From positions 1-36,655 of the forward strand of contig CABUGV010000035.1 of NCBI GenBank assembly GCA_902491215.1: 36,655 nucleotides of DNA. The letters run 5' to 3'. This DNA comes from 43-108 sp001915545. GTDB taxonomy: Bacteria; Bacteroidota; Bacteroidia; Bacteroidales; Bacteroidaceae. The notes beneath the pieces were generated by a model that did no database searches, was not told the origin of the DNA, and saw only the letters and a list, made by a program, of their open reading frames with translations. A program made the translations under genes and the position numbers. Shown here in pieces: positions 24,172 to 32,783 of this stretch; position 1 is the stretch's first letter, and each line of letters begins with the position of its first letter.

Positions 24172-25239
24172 TCAATGTTCACGCTCAAACTTCTGCATGC
24201 AGTCAACAAGTGCCTTGACACCTTCCACGCTCATTGCGTTGTAGCAAGATGCGCGGAAACCTCCTACTGAACGATGGCCTTTTACACCGACCATGCCGCA
24301 ATCAGTAGCAAACTTCAGGAAGTCAGCTTCAAGATCCTTGTACTCATCGCTCATGACGAAGCAAAGGTTCATGACAGAACGATCCTCTTCCTTAGCAGTA
24401 CCACGGAACATCTTGTTGCGGTCGATTTCAGAGTAAAGAATTTCAGCACGTTCACGGGCACGCTTGTCCATAGCCTCAACTCCACCCTGAGCCTTGATCC
24501 ACTTGAGGTTCTGAAGAGCGCAGTAGATAGGAACAACTGGAGGTGTGTTGAACATACTGCCCTTCTCTACATGAGTACGATAGTCGAGCATTGTAGGAAT
24601 CTGACGGCTCACCTTGCCGAGAGCATCATTCTTTACAATGACGAATGTCACACCAGCCATAGACAGGTTCTTCTGAGCACCGCCATAGATACAGTTGTAC
24701 TTGCTTACATCTACCGGACGTGAGAAAATGTCGGAAGACATATCTGCAATCATCGGTACAGGAGAGTCGAGCTCCTTACGGATTTCAGTACCGTATATGG
24801 TGTTGTTCGTAGTGATGTGGAAATAGTCAGCATCAGCAGGAACAGTGAAATCCTTTGGTATATATGTATAAGTAGCCTCAGCAGAAGAAGCAACTTCAAC
24901 AACTTCTCCAAACATCTTGGCTTCCTTCATTGCCTTCTTTGCCCACACACCAGTGTTGAGATATGCGGCCTTCTTCTCCAGGAAATTATATGGGACCATA
25001 CAGAACTCGAGACTTGCTCCACCGCCGAGGAACAATACCGAATAACCTTCAGGTATATCCAAAAGCTCTTTGAACAGAGCTACTGCTTCGTCTACTACGG
25101 GCTGGAAATCCTTTGCTCTGTGGCTGATTTCCATCAATGACAAGCCTGAACCGTTGAAATCCAGACATGCGGCAGCAGTGGCCTCGATGACTTCACGAGG
25201 AAGAATTGACGGTCCTGCATTGAAATTGTACTTTTTCAT
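24172..25239 (-). CDS. serC: Phosphoserine aminotransferase
   Basis: The 355-residue fold-type I aminotransferase begins MKKYNFNAGPSILPREVI, the usual start. It has FLGGGASLEF (70-79) for phosphate binding, TTNNTIYGTE, DMSSDIFSRPVD and the PLP lysine Lys190 in IYGGAQKNLSMAG, and ends with GHRSVGGFRASCYNAM. It converts 3-phosphohydroxypyruvate to phosphoserine, and the same enzyme can serve pyridoxal phosphate synthesis. The length is normal. It is followed by serA and DUF1015 on the same strand, with a hairpin after its stop and a consensus promoter 33-63 nt upstream. Confidence 0.96.
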   Translation of the reverse strand: MKKYNFNAGPSILPREVIEATAAACLDFNGSGLSLMEISHRAKDFQPVVDEAVALFKELLDIPEGYSVLFLGGGASLEFCMVPYNFLEKKAAYLNTGVWAKKAMKEAKMFGEVVEVASSAEATYTYIPKDFTVPADADYFHITTNNTIYGTEIRKELDSPVPMIADMSSDIFSRPVDVSKYNCIYGGAQKNLSMAGVTFVIVKNDALGKVSRQIPTMLDYRTHVEKGSMFNTPPVVPIYCALQNLKWIKAQGGVEAMDKRARERAEILYSEIDRNKMFRGTAKEEDRSVMNLCFVMSDEYKDLEADFLKFATDCGMVGVKGHRSVGGFRASCYNAMSVEGVKALVDCMQKFEREH

Positions 25240-25271
25240 GACTAATTTATTTTATTTCCATGTTTGTAATG

Positions 25272-25302
25272 CAAATGTATATAAATATATTTTCCGAAAC
25301 AA
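25272..25302 (-). promoter_or_regulatory. serC promoter
   Basis: On the minus strand TTG (25302-25300), a 20-nt spacer and TACATTTG (25279-25272) match the Bacteroidota consensus. The expected leader is about 25-30 nt. The rest of the gap up to the -7 element at 25614 has no gene. Confidence 0.55.
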
Positions 25303-25613
25303 CAATAAAACTGGAAAATGACACGCCACCTGACAATTTGTTGTCATTTTAACGTTACACACCCATAATTTGTTATAAATCGCAACTTCAAGATTACATT
25401 TACTTACACTTACAAAGAATATATGCGACATAAATTCATATTTATAACAGACCACCCGTTCCGTTTCTACTCGTCCCCACCCTCCTACAGCTATCAGCAT
25501 TCAAGCTACAGGACCTGCAGCACAACAATGACGCACACGCATCAGCTGCAGCGCGCACGACTTAACATAAAATAAACTTAGCCAATAAGAATTACCATAA
25601 TATAATTAATACC

Positions 25614-25621
25614 TATATTTG
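25614..25621 (+). promoter_or_regulatory. -7 element before the DUF5063 gene
   Basis: TATATTTG ends 8 nt before the start codon of the DUF5063 gene, which suggests an almost leaderless transcript. No -33 box is visible at the usual distance. Confidence 0.4.
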
Positions 25622-25629
25622 TAGTCATT

Positions 25630-26286
25630 ATGACAAATACAGACGAAAATTCAACAGTTTACAGCCGCGACGTACTCGAATTCGTGACTGTTGCAGTGCA
25701 ATACTGCGCATATCTGGAAACATTGGACACCAAAACCCGCCAGGAGTTTGTCGGAACACTTCTCAAACTTCTTCCGCTGCTTTATCTCAAAGCATCATTG
25801 CTCAACGACAACGGCATCAACAATGATGAGGATATGTGGGCAGAAGAGCCCGAACAATTCGTTACGGAAGAAAACTACGAAATCATCAGAAACAACATTG
25901 CATACATAATGGGCGAACAGGACGACTACCTCGACGTCTTCGTCGAAGACATGAAATACAGCGACCGCCCAATCCTGCGTACTGTCAGCGAAGAGCTGGC
26001 CGACATTTACCAGGACATCAAGAATTTTGCTTACGCCTACAAAATCGGGACAGACGAAACCATGCAGGCGGCACTTTCGGCATGCAACGAAAACTTCAAG
26101 ACATACTGGGGACAGAAACTTGTAAACGTCATGCGTGCACTCCACGATGTCAAATACAATCCGAACAACGAAGCGGAAGATGACGGCTGTTGCTGCGACG
26201 ATGATGACGACTGCTGTTCTCACCACGAAGACCACTGTTCCCACCACGGTGAAGGCGAATGTACATGCGGCCATCACCACCACTAA
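25630..26286 (+). CDS. DUF5063 protein with Cys/His/Asp-rich tail
   Basis: The 218-residue protein is mostly helical over residues 10-180: VLEFVTVAVQYCAYLE, LLKLLPLLYLKASLL, TVSEELADIYQDIKNFAYAYK. This is the DUF5063 layout, of unknown function. The last 35 residues are quite different: a run of Cys, Asp and His ending in four histidines, with at least eight Cys and nine His. Such a tail probably binds metal. The gene is followed after 16 nt by a DEDDy exonuclease and then by an RlmI-like methyltransferase, a gene order I know from Bacteroidales. The tail is not fused by frameshift, since the stop is followed by a normal start. Confidence 0.85.
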   Translation: MTNTDENSTVYSRDVLEFVTVAVQYCAYLETLDTKTRQEFVGTLLKLLPLLYLKASLLNDNGINNDEDMWAEEPEQFVTEENYEIIRNNIAYIMGEQDDYLDVFVEDMKYSDRPILRTVSEELADIYQDIKNFAYAYKIGTDETMQAALSACNENFKTYWGQKLVNVMRALHDVKYNPNNEAEDDGCCCDDDDDCCSHHEDHCSHHGEGECTCGHHHH

Positions 26287-26302
26287 AATCAAGACAAACG
26301 AA

Positions 26303-26944
26303 ATGACCGTAATAAAAGAAAAATTCGACAAGAAGGATATAAACGCTCTGCCGAGAGAGACGTTCAACGGAAGGATTATAACCATTCTGACTGAAAACGA
26401 CGCACAGAAGGCTGTCGACTACCTGCTCACACAGAGCATGCTGGGAGTAGACACCGAGACACGTCCTTCATTCAGAAAAGGTACGGTCCATCAGGTTGCA
26501 CTGCTGCAGGTTTCAACACACGACACCTGCTTTCTCTTCCGACTGAACCGCACCGGCATAACCGATTCCATCAAGCGCCTGCTGGAAGACGAAAAGACTG
26601 CCAAAGTTGGACTTTCGCTCCACGACGACATTGCTCTCCTGCGCAAGAGAAGAGAATTCACGCCGGGCAATTTCATCGAAATACAGAACGAAATAAAGAA
26701 CATCGGCATCAGCGACATGAGCCTGCAGAAAATATATGCCAACATCTTCCACAAGAAGATATCAAAGGGACAGCAGCTCACGAACTGGGAGGCCGACATC
26801 CTCACCGATGCACAGAAGCTATACGCCGCAACCGACGCATGGGCATGCATCATGATTCACGACGAGCTGAAAAGACTTGTGGAAACCGGAAACTACGAAT
26901 TCATTCCGGCCACACCGGCCGAAGCTCCCAAGGCAGAAAGCTGA
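26303..26944 (+). CDS. 3'-5' exonuclease, DEDDy (RNase D/DnaQ-like)
   Basis: From ATG 26303 the protein has 213 residues, MTVIKEKFDKK and on. An upstream extension would run over the Cys/His tail of the preceding gene in another frame and is rich in Thr, so I reject it. All DEDDy residues are seen: Asp50 and Glu52 in LGVDTETRPSF, Asp108 or Asp109 in LSLHDDI, and Tyr174...Asp178 in YAATDAWA. There is no HRDC domain, so it is a minimal RNase D-type exonuclease. It lies 16 nt after DUF5063 and 45 nt before the methyltransferase gene. It probably trims RNA, as its neighbour is an rRNA methyltransferase. Confidence 0.92.
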   Translation: MTVIKEKFDKKDINALPRETFNGRIITILTENDAQKAVDYLLTQSMLGVDTETRPSFRKGTVHQVALLQVSTHDTCFLFRLNRTGITDSIKRLLEDEKTAKVGLSLHDDIALLRKRREFTPGNFIEIQNEIKNIGISDMSLQKIYANIFHKKISKGQQLTNWEADILTDAQKLYAATDAWACIMIHDELKRLVETGNYEFIPATPAEAPKAES

Positions 26945-26989
26945 ACAATAGAACAGGTAAAGAAACAGAACCATACATATTTTTGATAT

Positions 26990-28171
26990 ATGCTTAAAAA
27001 GATATTTCTAAAGAAAGGTAAGGAAGAATCGCTCAAGCGCTTTCATCCGTGGGTGTTCTCAGGAGCAATCCATCACTTCGACCAGGAGCCTGAAGAAGGC
27101 GAGGTCGTTGAAGTATGCACCCTTGAAGGCGGCCACATAGCCTACGGCCACTACCAGATAGGAAGCATCATGGTGAGAGTACTCACATTCGGCGATGAGG
27201 AAATCGACACCCGATTCTACGAGGACAGACTCGCAACAGCCTTCAACGTGAGGAAATGCATCGGCGTGGCCGAAAGCGAATCGAACGACACATACAGACT
27301 CGTACACGGCGAGGGCGACAACCTCCCGGGACTCGTCATAGATGTCTACGGCAAGACAGCCGTCATGCAGGCACACTCCGTAGGAATGCACATGGACAGG
27401 ATGAAGATTGCCGAAGCGCTCAAGAATGTCATGGAAGGACGCATAGAAAACATATTCTACAAGTCTGAGACCACTCTTCCGTTCAAGGCCGGACTGGGAC
27501 AGGAAAACGGATTCCTGCTCGGAGGAAGCAAGGACGACGTAGCATCCGAAAACGGACTCAAGTTCCACGTCGACTGGCTCAAGGGACAGAAGACCGGATT
27601 CTTCGTCGACCAGCGCGACAACAGAAGCCTGCTTGAGAAATATGCCAAGGGACGCAGCGTGCTCAACATGTTCTGCTACACCGGAGGATTCTCCTTCTAC
27701 GCCATGCGCGGAGGCGCCAAGCTCGTACACTCAGTAGACAGTTCGCAGAAGGCCATCGACCTGACAAACGCCAACGTGGAGCTCAACTTCCCAGGCGATG
27801 CACGCCACACCGCCTACGCCGAAGATGCATTCAAGTTCCTCGACCGCATGGGCGACCAGTACGACCTCATCATCCTCGACCCTCCTGCATTTGCCAAGCA
27901 CAAGGATGCACTGCGCAATGCACTCAAGGGCTATTCACGCCTCAACCAGAAAGCGCTCGAGAAAATACAGCCGGGCGGAATCCTCTTCACATTCAGCTGT
28001 TCACAGGTAGTTACAAAGGACAACTTCCGCACAGCCGTATTCACAGCTGCCGTACAGGCAAAGCGCAAAGTGAGAATACTCCACCAGCTCCACCAGCCTG
28101 CCGACCACCCTATCAACATCTACCATCCAGAGGGCGAATATCTGAAAGGACTGGTTCTCTACGTTGAATAA
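26990..28171 (+). CDS. rlmI: Class I rRNA (cytosine-5-)methyltransferase, RlmI-like
   Basis: The 393-residue protein has an N-terminal PUA-like domain (1-75: KRFHPWVFSGAI), an EEHEE-like middle part (DNLPGLVIDVYG) and a Rossmann methyltransferase domain. The signature KTGFFVDQRDNR lies at 201-212, VLNMFCYTGGFS at 224-235 and DPPAFAKH at 297-304, with FSCSQVV near 335-342. This is the RlmI/YccW layout, which methylates C1962 of 23S rRNA in E. coli. It is the last gene of the plus-strand operon that begins with DUF5063 and ends in the terminator at 28210. Confidence 0.92.
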   Translation: MLKKIFLKKGKEESLKRFHPWVFSGAIHHFDQEPEEGEVVEVCTLEGGHIAYGHYQIGSIMVRVLTFGDEEIDTRFYEDRLATAFNVRKCIGVAESESNDTYRLVHGEGDNLPGLVIDVYGKTAVMQAHSVGMHMDRMKIAEALKNVMEGRIENIFYKSETTLPFKAGLGQENGFLLGGSKDDVASENGLKFHVDWLKGQKTGFFVDQRDNRSLLEKYAKGRSVLNMFCYTGGFSFYAMRGGAKLVHSVDSSQKAIDLTNANVELNFPGDARHTAYAEDAFKFLDRMGDQYDLIILDPPAFAKHKDALRNALKGYSRLNQKALEKIQPGGILFTFSCSQVVTKDNFRTAVFTAAVQAKRKVRILHQLHQPADHPINIYHPEGEYLKGLVLYVE

Positions 28172-28209
28172 TTCGACAAAATATATTTACCGCACAACGG
28201 AAAAAACAA

Positions 28210-28256
28210 AACACCTCGGTGACAGCGATACGATTCGCACACCGAGGTGTTTTTTC
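28210..28256 (+). terminator. Bidirectional terminator
   Basis: AACACCTCGGTG (28210-28221) pairs perfectly with CACCGAGGTGTT (28240-28251), with T runs on both sides (TTTTTC on plus, TTTTGTTTTTTCC on minus). It separates the methyltransferase gene from the convergent gene ending at 28358. Confidence 0.88.
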
Positions 28257-28357
28257 ATACATTCACCGAACAAGAAAGAATTCGCAAACAACCGAAACGG
28301 TCCCAAGCATTCCTATTCTTGACGATTAAACTTTATAGCTTCCGGATGGGCCGCAGA

Positions 28358-29347
28358 TCATTTATTGATTGACAAATAATCTTCCACCAGCCATCCGCAC
28401 TTGCTGACAGTCACACGATAGTAACGGCCGGTCATGATGCGGAAATCGGTAGTATAATAAGGTTTGAAAGCTTTGGCAGGTATACGTTCTACGAAGCTCT
28501 TCAGATTCTGGAACAGTTCAGCAGTCTCCTTGTCAGGATTTCCCGGCTCCAGCAATTCCAGTGTGTAAGGAGTATTTCTATTCTTTGACGACTTATACAT
28601 TGGACGTTCGTACAACAAAACAGAGAAAGTCCTTTCGGCCTTTCCGAGATTTGCAGAAGACTGCATTCCATGAAGCACACCAAGAAGTTTGGCACCGGCG
28701 TCCACACTTGTGTACCAATCACCGTCCATCACTCTTTTCGTAAGATTTGCATACGAGAAAAAGTCCGGTTCGCTATTTGGAGAATACCCCAGTCTTACAA
28801 CGAGTTTGCCTTCATTGTAAAGATCCCAATTGATGCGAGGCGACACAGCGAAGCCCATATACCAGCGCGGTTCTCCAAGCTTGAGCACTTCACCGTCAAG
28901 CCATTTCTGGCTCGTATCGCTGTTCAGCTTCTCCAGGAGTTTCGTCTGCGGAACACCGTTCTTGTCTCTGAGTTCCAAAAGTTTGTAGCGTCCAACCCAG
29001 CTCCACACACCACGACACTCGCTTACCTTTTTCTGAGAATTGTTTTTAAGAGGTGATATAAGCATCACGTTCTTACCATATCCACCTATATATACTACAG
29101 AATCGAATCCTTCATAAGGAGACTTATCAAATCGAACATCCTTATTTTTCAAGAAGGCATCCTTCATTTCCTTTACGCTGACAGAGTCCTTGAAATGATT
29201 GCGATGCAATGATGTCAAGTCACACGAAGAACGCATCTGGTAATCATTCCATTTCTCACCAAGGTAATCGAACGATATCTGGCCCTGCACTTTCGACATA
29301 GGGAGCAAAGCCAATAAGAGAACTAAATGTTTAAAATTTCTTTTCAT
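28358..29347 (-). CDS. Secreted protein of unknown function
   Basis: The 329-residue protein has a signal peptide with likely cleavage after VQG (residues 20-22; mature start QISFDYLGEKW). The mature part is polar with strand-like segments (FDSVVYIGGYGKNVMLISPL, KLVVRLGYSPNS, RTFSVLLYERPMY) and two Trp-rich stretches (GVWSWVGRY, PRWYMGFAVSP). There is no lipobox and no recognised domain. It is an isolated gene, preceded by 700 nt without genes. It may be a periplasmic or outer-surface protein. Confidence 0.75.
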   Translation of the reverse strand: MKRNFKHLVLLLALLPMSKVQGQISFDYLGEKWNDYQMRSSCDLTSLHRNHFKDSVSVKEMKDAFLKNKDVRFDKSPYEGFDSVVYIGGYGKNVMLISPLKNNSQKKVSECRGVWSWVGRYKLLELRDKNGVPQTKLLEKLNSDTSQKWLDGEVLKLGEPRWYMGFAVSPRINWDLYNEGKLVVRLGYSPNSEPDFFSYANLTKRVMDGDWYTSVDAGAKLLGVLHGMQSSANLGKAERTFSVLLYERPMYKSSKNRNTPYTLELLEPGNPDKETAELFQNLKSFVERIPAKAFKPYYTTDFRIMTGRYYRVTVSKCGWLVEDYLSINK

Positions 29348-30053
29348 AAGTGATAGATTTAATAGATTTTGAATTATCGTGAAAAGTTAACTGAGCTAAA
29401 TAATAAAAGACTCACGCTTAAGAATTGTGCATATCGCCATCTTTCGGCCAGACGATATGCTTGTTCAGACGAATGTCAGTTTCTCATGTCCCGACACACC
29501 CATTTTTCCGTTACTTGCACGTATGAGCACCCCGCCAGTCATACATGCAAATGCTTGCAGTAGAACCTTCCCGCAACCATCAATACAACTATTGCTGTTT
29601 TTCATAATGTAGATGTATTACTTATTTACAAAAATAATAAAACTCTTTAACATTGTTACAGACAACTTCTGTTTTAACATTTCACGTTCTATTGAAAGCT
29701 TTTTGTTGAATTTTCAGCAGTCCGTATGTGCCTTATTTCACGACCTCCGAATCAGCACCTCAGACAAACGAGCCAGAGCAAATATCTGACAGTCTGCACC
29801 ATCTTGAACCAAACCATACTCCGTATGCCTCGGTATGTTCATATCATCAGCCCCATAAATATGTGACAATAATTGCACGATACCACAAATGCAACATCTT
29901 CCATTTTTTTCGATATACAAAATTAAATATTAATTTTTACCCCCCCCGATTTTACATTTTTTAACTTATAAAATAATCTATATACAAATTAAATAGGTGC
30001 ACTGATGCATAATCAAACAGACAATGCACCACAAAAAATTATACTTACTACTA
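29348..30053. other. Gene-free stretch with an eight-C run
   Basis: No open frame here looks like a protein. There is a possible -7 element on the minus strand (TATTTTTG, 29636-29629) but it lies far from the gene it would serve. A run of eight C residues (29940-29947) interrupts AT-rich sequence. No RNA gene is recognised. Confidence 0.5.
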
Positions 30054-32216
30054 CTATTTTTCGCTCTGCATCATTCTGTTGTACCTGCGTACACTCTTTC
30101 CGCCGTTAAATCTGTAAGCTATTGTAAACTCTATGGCGTTTCTGTTGGATTCGCCTATATAATGTGTTATGTATTTCGACAGCGCTTCTGAATCAACAGT
30201 TTCCTTGTATCTCTGCTTCTGGAACGACAAAGGAAGTATCCAACCCAATGAGGCACTAAGCTTGCGGTTCAGGAAGTCTTTGCTGACAAGAAGTGAAAAA
30301 TAGTCCATCCTGCGGGTAACCTTTCCTTGTACGAAAGCCATATAAGCATTGTTGTAGACGTACCTGCAAAGCGCCGCCGTAGAATACTTTTCATTGTAGT
30401 AGCGTACGGACACATTGCCGTTGAAACCGCTGTTGGTATTCTTGTAGTCTTTGTACTTTGAAGTTGTGGTCGAGTAGCCCAATGAAGCACTCAACGTGAA
30501 ATCCTTTATACGCTTGAAGATGTAGAACGAAGTCCAAAAGTTTGAATACGAAGTATTCTGCGGCATATAGGTAATGTAATAACCTTTCTGTCCAGACGGA
30601 AGAACGCCATAAGCACTGCCGATTATGTCAGAAAATCTGTTCGGGGAATGGTCGTATCCGGCTCTGATATTGAACAGGTTGAAGAAATCAATCCATATAT
30701 TACCTGAATGTGTAATATTTGTGCGAAGGGACGGATTGCCCTGATGCCAAGTCAGAGAATCAGAAAAATAGCCGAACTCTGTAACCTGATCCAGCTGAGG
30801 ATAGGACACATTGTACCAATAGCCAAGGCGCATCCAGATATCCTTGTTCCAGCGATGGAAAAATCCGCCTCCGAACTTATACAGCATGCTGTTGTCACGA
30901 TAGCTCGGACTTTCGGTCTTGACCAACTCGGCTGAAGCACTGAACGACAGTTCGGTGTTGCGGCTGAAGCGGTAGGACATCCACGTCCACAGCTCGTTGC
31001 GCCAGAAACTGTTTTTACTGAGTTGCGAACCGGTAGGACGGTCCTTCTGTTCATAGTCTTTCCACGTGAAATTATAGCCTCCGCTGACATAGAAATGGTC
31101 ATTGAAGAACGGACGGTTCACCTCTGTACGCACCCAGGCATAGTCCATGTGGTTGCGATGGAGATAGTCGGACGAATAGCCTGAACTCTGGGAGTACAGT
31201 TCATCTGAATCCCAACCGTCATTGATATAATTGAAATCCAGAGTATAGCGCCATACACCTGTACGTCCACGATAATAAAGACCGATGGTGTGACGGTTGC
31301 TGTTTATGTCAAGTCCGGTATGGCGCATTATGGTATCGCGCACACCTGTGTCCATCCACTGACGCTCTACTGCCTTGTCTGAGGCATCCTCCGAATTGTC
31401 AGTTGAATAATTATATGACAAAGACAGCGAATGGTCCTTGTTTATTTCATAATCTACGGCAGCATAGAGATTGTGGTATCGGTAGTAATAATCCTTGCTT
31501 CGCGGATTGAGAACCGTTTCCTTATAGTTGTTGACATGATACACATTCGTCTCATCAATGTTTGCAAAGCCTCCCTGCGAAAACTTGTAGTTGTAGCGGC
31601 CGACGAAATTCCACCTGTTCTTGGTGTAGGTAAACGAAGCCGCAGCATCGTCCTTCGTAAGATTCTTGCCACGTCCGTTGCCGTCGCCGGGCAGTATACG
31701 AACGTAGTTGGATGCGTTGCCTTCATAGCCTTCGTAATCAGGCTTGGTATGCAGATTTATCAAGACATCATAGCCAGAATACTTGCCTGACGGATGAGGA
31801 ACGATATCAACCTTGTCATAGCGCATGTGGTGGATTTCCTTAATGTAGTCTGCCGGTTTCTCCAGACTGTCCACCAATACAAGTATATTGCTTGAACCGT
31901 AATATGTCAGAGAATTGTCTGCATAGTTGCAGTCTATTCCAGGTATGTTGCCAAGCATCTGGGCGGTATTTCGTACTCCCTTTCGCATATCCTTTGTTAT
32001 GCGGACCACATCGCGGTCTGCATAGTGGGTTATGTTTTCAGCAACGATTACAATAGAATCCATCTCATGTACAGGACTGTGCACCAAGCTGTCGCGTACT
32101 ACAAAAGTGCTGTCTGAAAACGGCAATCCTATAGTCCGTCCAAACGCCTGAACCGTGACGAATAGGGAAAGAAACAAAAATGCAATAACGCCGAATTGTC
32201 TACTTCTTGTTTTCAT
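30054..32216 (-). CDS. Outer-membrane beta-barrel protein (TonB-receptor-like, OMP_b-brl family), second copy
   Basis: From ATG 32216 the protein has 720 residues and a clean signal peptide (MKTRSRQFGVIAFLFLSLFV, cleavage near VQA). An earlier ATG at 32264 would add 16 residues that spoil the signal peptide. A plug-like domain follows: NTAQMLGNIPGIDCNYADNS, ILVLVDSLEKPADYI and KVDIVPHPSGKYSGYDVLIN. The rest is a long barrel with Tyr-rich strands, ending AIEFTIAYRFNGGKSVRRYN. The family, architecture and lack of a SusD match the barrel at 3417-5498, but the sequence is clearly different. It is divergent from the TPR/HTH regulator at 32784, with about 570 nt between the starts. Confidence 0.87.
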   Translation of the reverse strand: MKTRSRQFGVIAFLFLSLFVTVQAFGRTIGLPFSDSTFVVRDSLVHSPVHEMDSIVIVAENITHYADRDVVRITKDMRKGVRNTAQMLGNIPGIDCNYADNSLTYYGSSNILVLVDSLEKPADYIKEIHHMRYDKVDIVPHPSGKYSGYDVLINLHTKPDYEGYEGNASNYVRILPGDGNGRGKNLTKDDAAASFTYTKNRWNFVGRYNYKFSQGGFANIDETNVYHVNNYKETVLNPRSKDYYYRYHNLYAAVDYEINKDHSLSLSYNYSTDNSEDASDKAVERQWMDTGVRDTIMRHTGLDINSNRHTIGLYYRGRTGVWRYTLDFNYINDGWDSDELYSQSSGYSSDYLHRNHMDYAWVRTEVNRPFFNDHFYVSGGYNFTWKDYEQKDRPTGSQLSKNSFWRNELWTWMSYRFSRNTELSFSASAELVKTESPSYRDNSMLYKFGGGFFHRWNKDIWMRLGYWYNVSYPQLDQVTEFGYFSDSLTWHQGNPSLRTNITHSGNIWIDFFNLFNIRAGYDHSPNRFSDIIGSAYGVLPSGQKGYYITYMPQNTSYSNFWTSFYIFKRIKDFTLSASLGYSTTTSKYKDYKNTNSGFNGNVSVRYYNEKYSTAALCRYVYNNAYMAFVQGKVTRRMDYFSLLVSKDFLNRKLSASLGWILPLSFQKQRYKETVDSEALSKYITHYIGESNRNAIEFTIAYRFNGGKSVRRYNRMMQSEK

Positions 32217-32572
32217 AATGTGTATACTTTTACCAATTATTGAACGATGATATACCTGCATCATGCAAGTAAAAACTAATAAAATAAAACTCCATAATCA
32301 TTATGCACTCGCCCTTGAAAGGCCGTACACTTAATCAACAACGTTGATATCAGGGTATCGGATGCTTCATGATATTAAATTTAAAATCTAATCATATGCA
32401 ATATTAATAAATACTGTTTTTACAATTGCAATCACGATTACATAAGAAAAAGCATATAAAACTAATATTCAATAACTTACATAAAGCAAATTACTTGAAA
32501 TGTAATCAGGAAAGCTAAGAAAATGGCAGTTTCATACTGCTGTTTTCAATAAAAGATGAACAAGCAAAACAA

Positions 32573-32632
32573 AAATTACGAGCGCTCACAGTGTAAATTA
32601 CGAGGGCTCGAAAGAAACATTGCAGGCGCTCA
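32573..32632. repeat. Three GCTC-box repeats at 22-bp spacing
   Basis: TTACGAGCGCTC (32576-32587), TTACGAGGGCTC (32598-32609) and CAGGCGCTC (ending 32631) place the same GCTC at steps of exactly 22 bp, two helical turns. They lie between the divergent barrel and regulator genes. An open frame covers them but the true start of the regulator is downstream, so they are probably operator sites. Confidence 0.55.
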
Positions 32633-32734
32633 AAAAAGATTTTTCACAGTACCAGAAGTGCGCGCAGGTATGAAAGAAGCACAAGAAGCAGTGGGTATAA
32701 ACCCTTATCTGAAACTCAAAAAACTTGCGACCCG

Positions 32735-32765
32735 TTTCTACGACTCAAAAAATTGCATACTTTTG
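32735..32765 (+). promoter_or_regulatory. Promoter of the second TPR/HTH regulator
   Basis: TTTC (32735-32738), a 19-nt spacer and TACTTTTG (32758-32765) match the Bacteroidota consensus with one mismatch. The start codon at 32784 follows after 18 nt. A similar sequence reappears at 34569-34616, before the decayed copy. Confidence 0.55.
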
Positions 32766-32783
32766 CAGACAAATATTGCTGAT

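Noticed and set aside
26135..26302. N-terminal extension of the exonuclease
   Set aside because: It overlaps the end of the DUF5063 gene in another frame, is Thr-rich, and the family starts at ATG 26303.
29369..29964. Short frames in the gap before the second barrel gene
   Set aside because: They have low-quality composition, no start signals and no neighbours in the same direction at operon spacing.
32556..32783. 76-codon extension of the second regulator
   Set aside because: A lipoprotein signal peptide begins at ATG 32784, a promoter-like sequence lies inside the extension, and the phased GCTC boxes fall in it.
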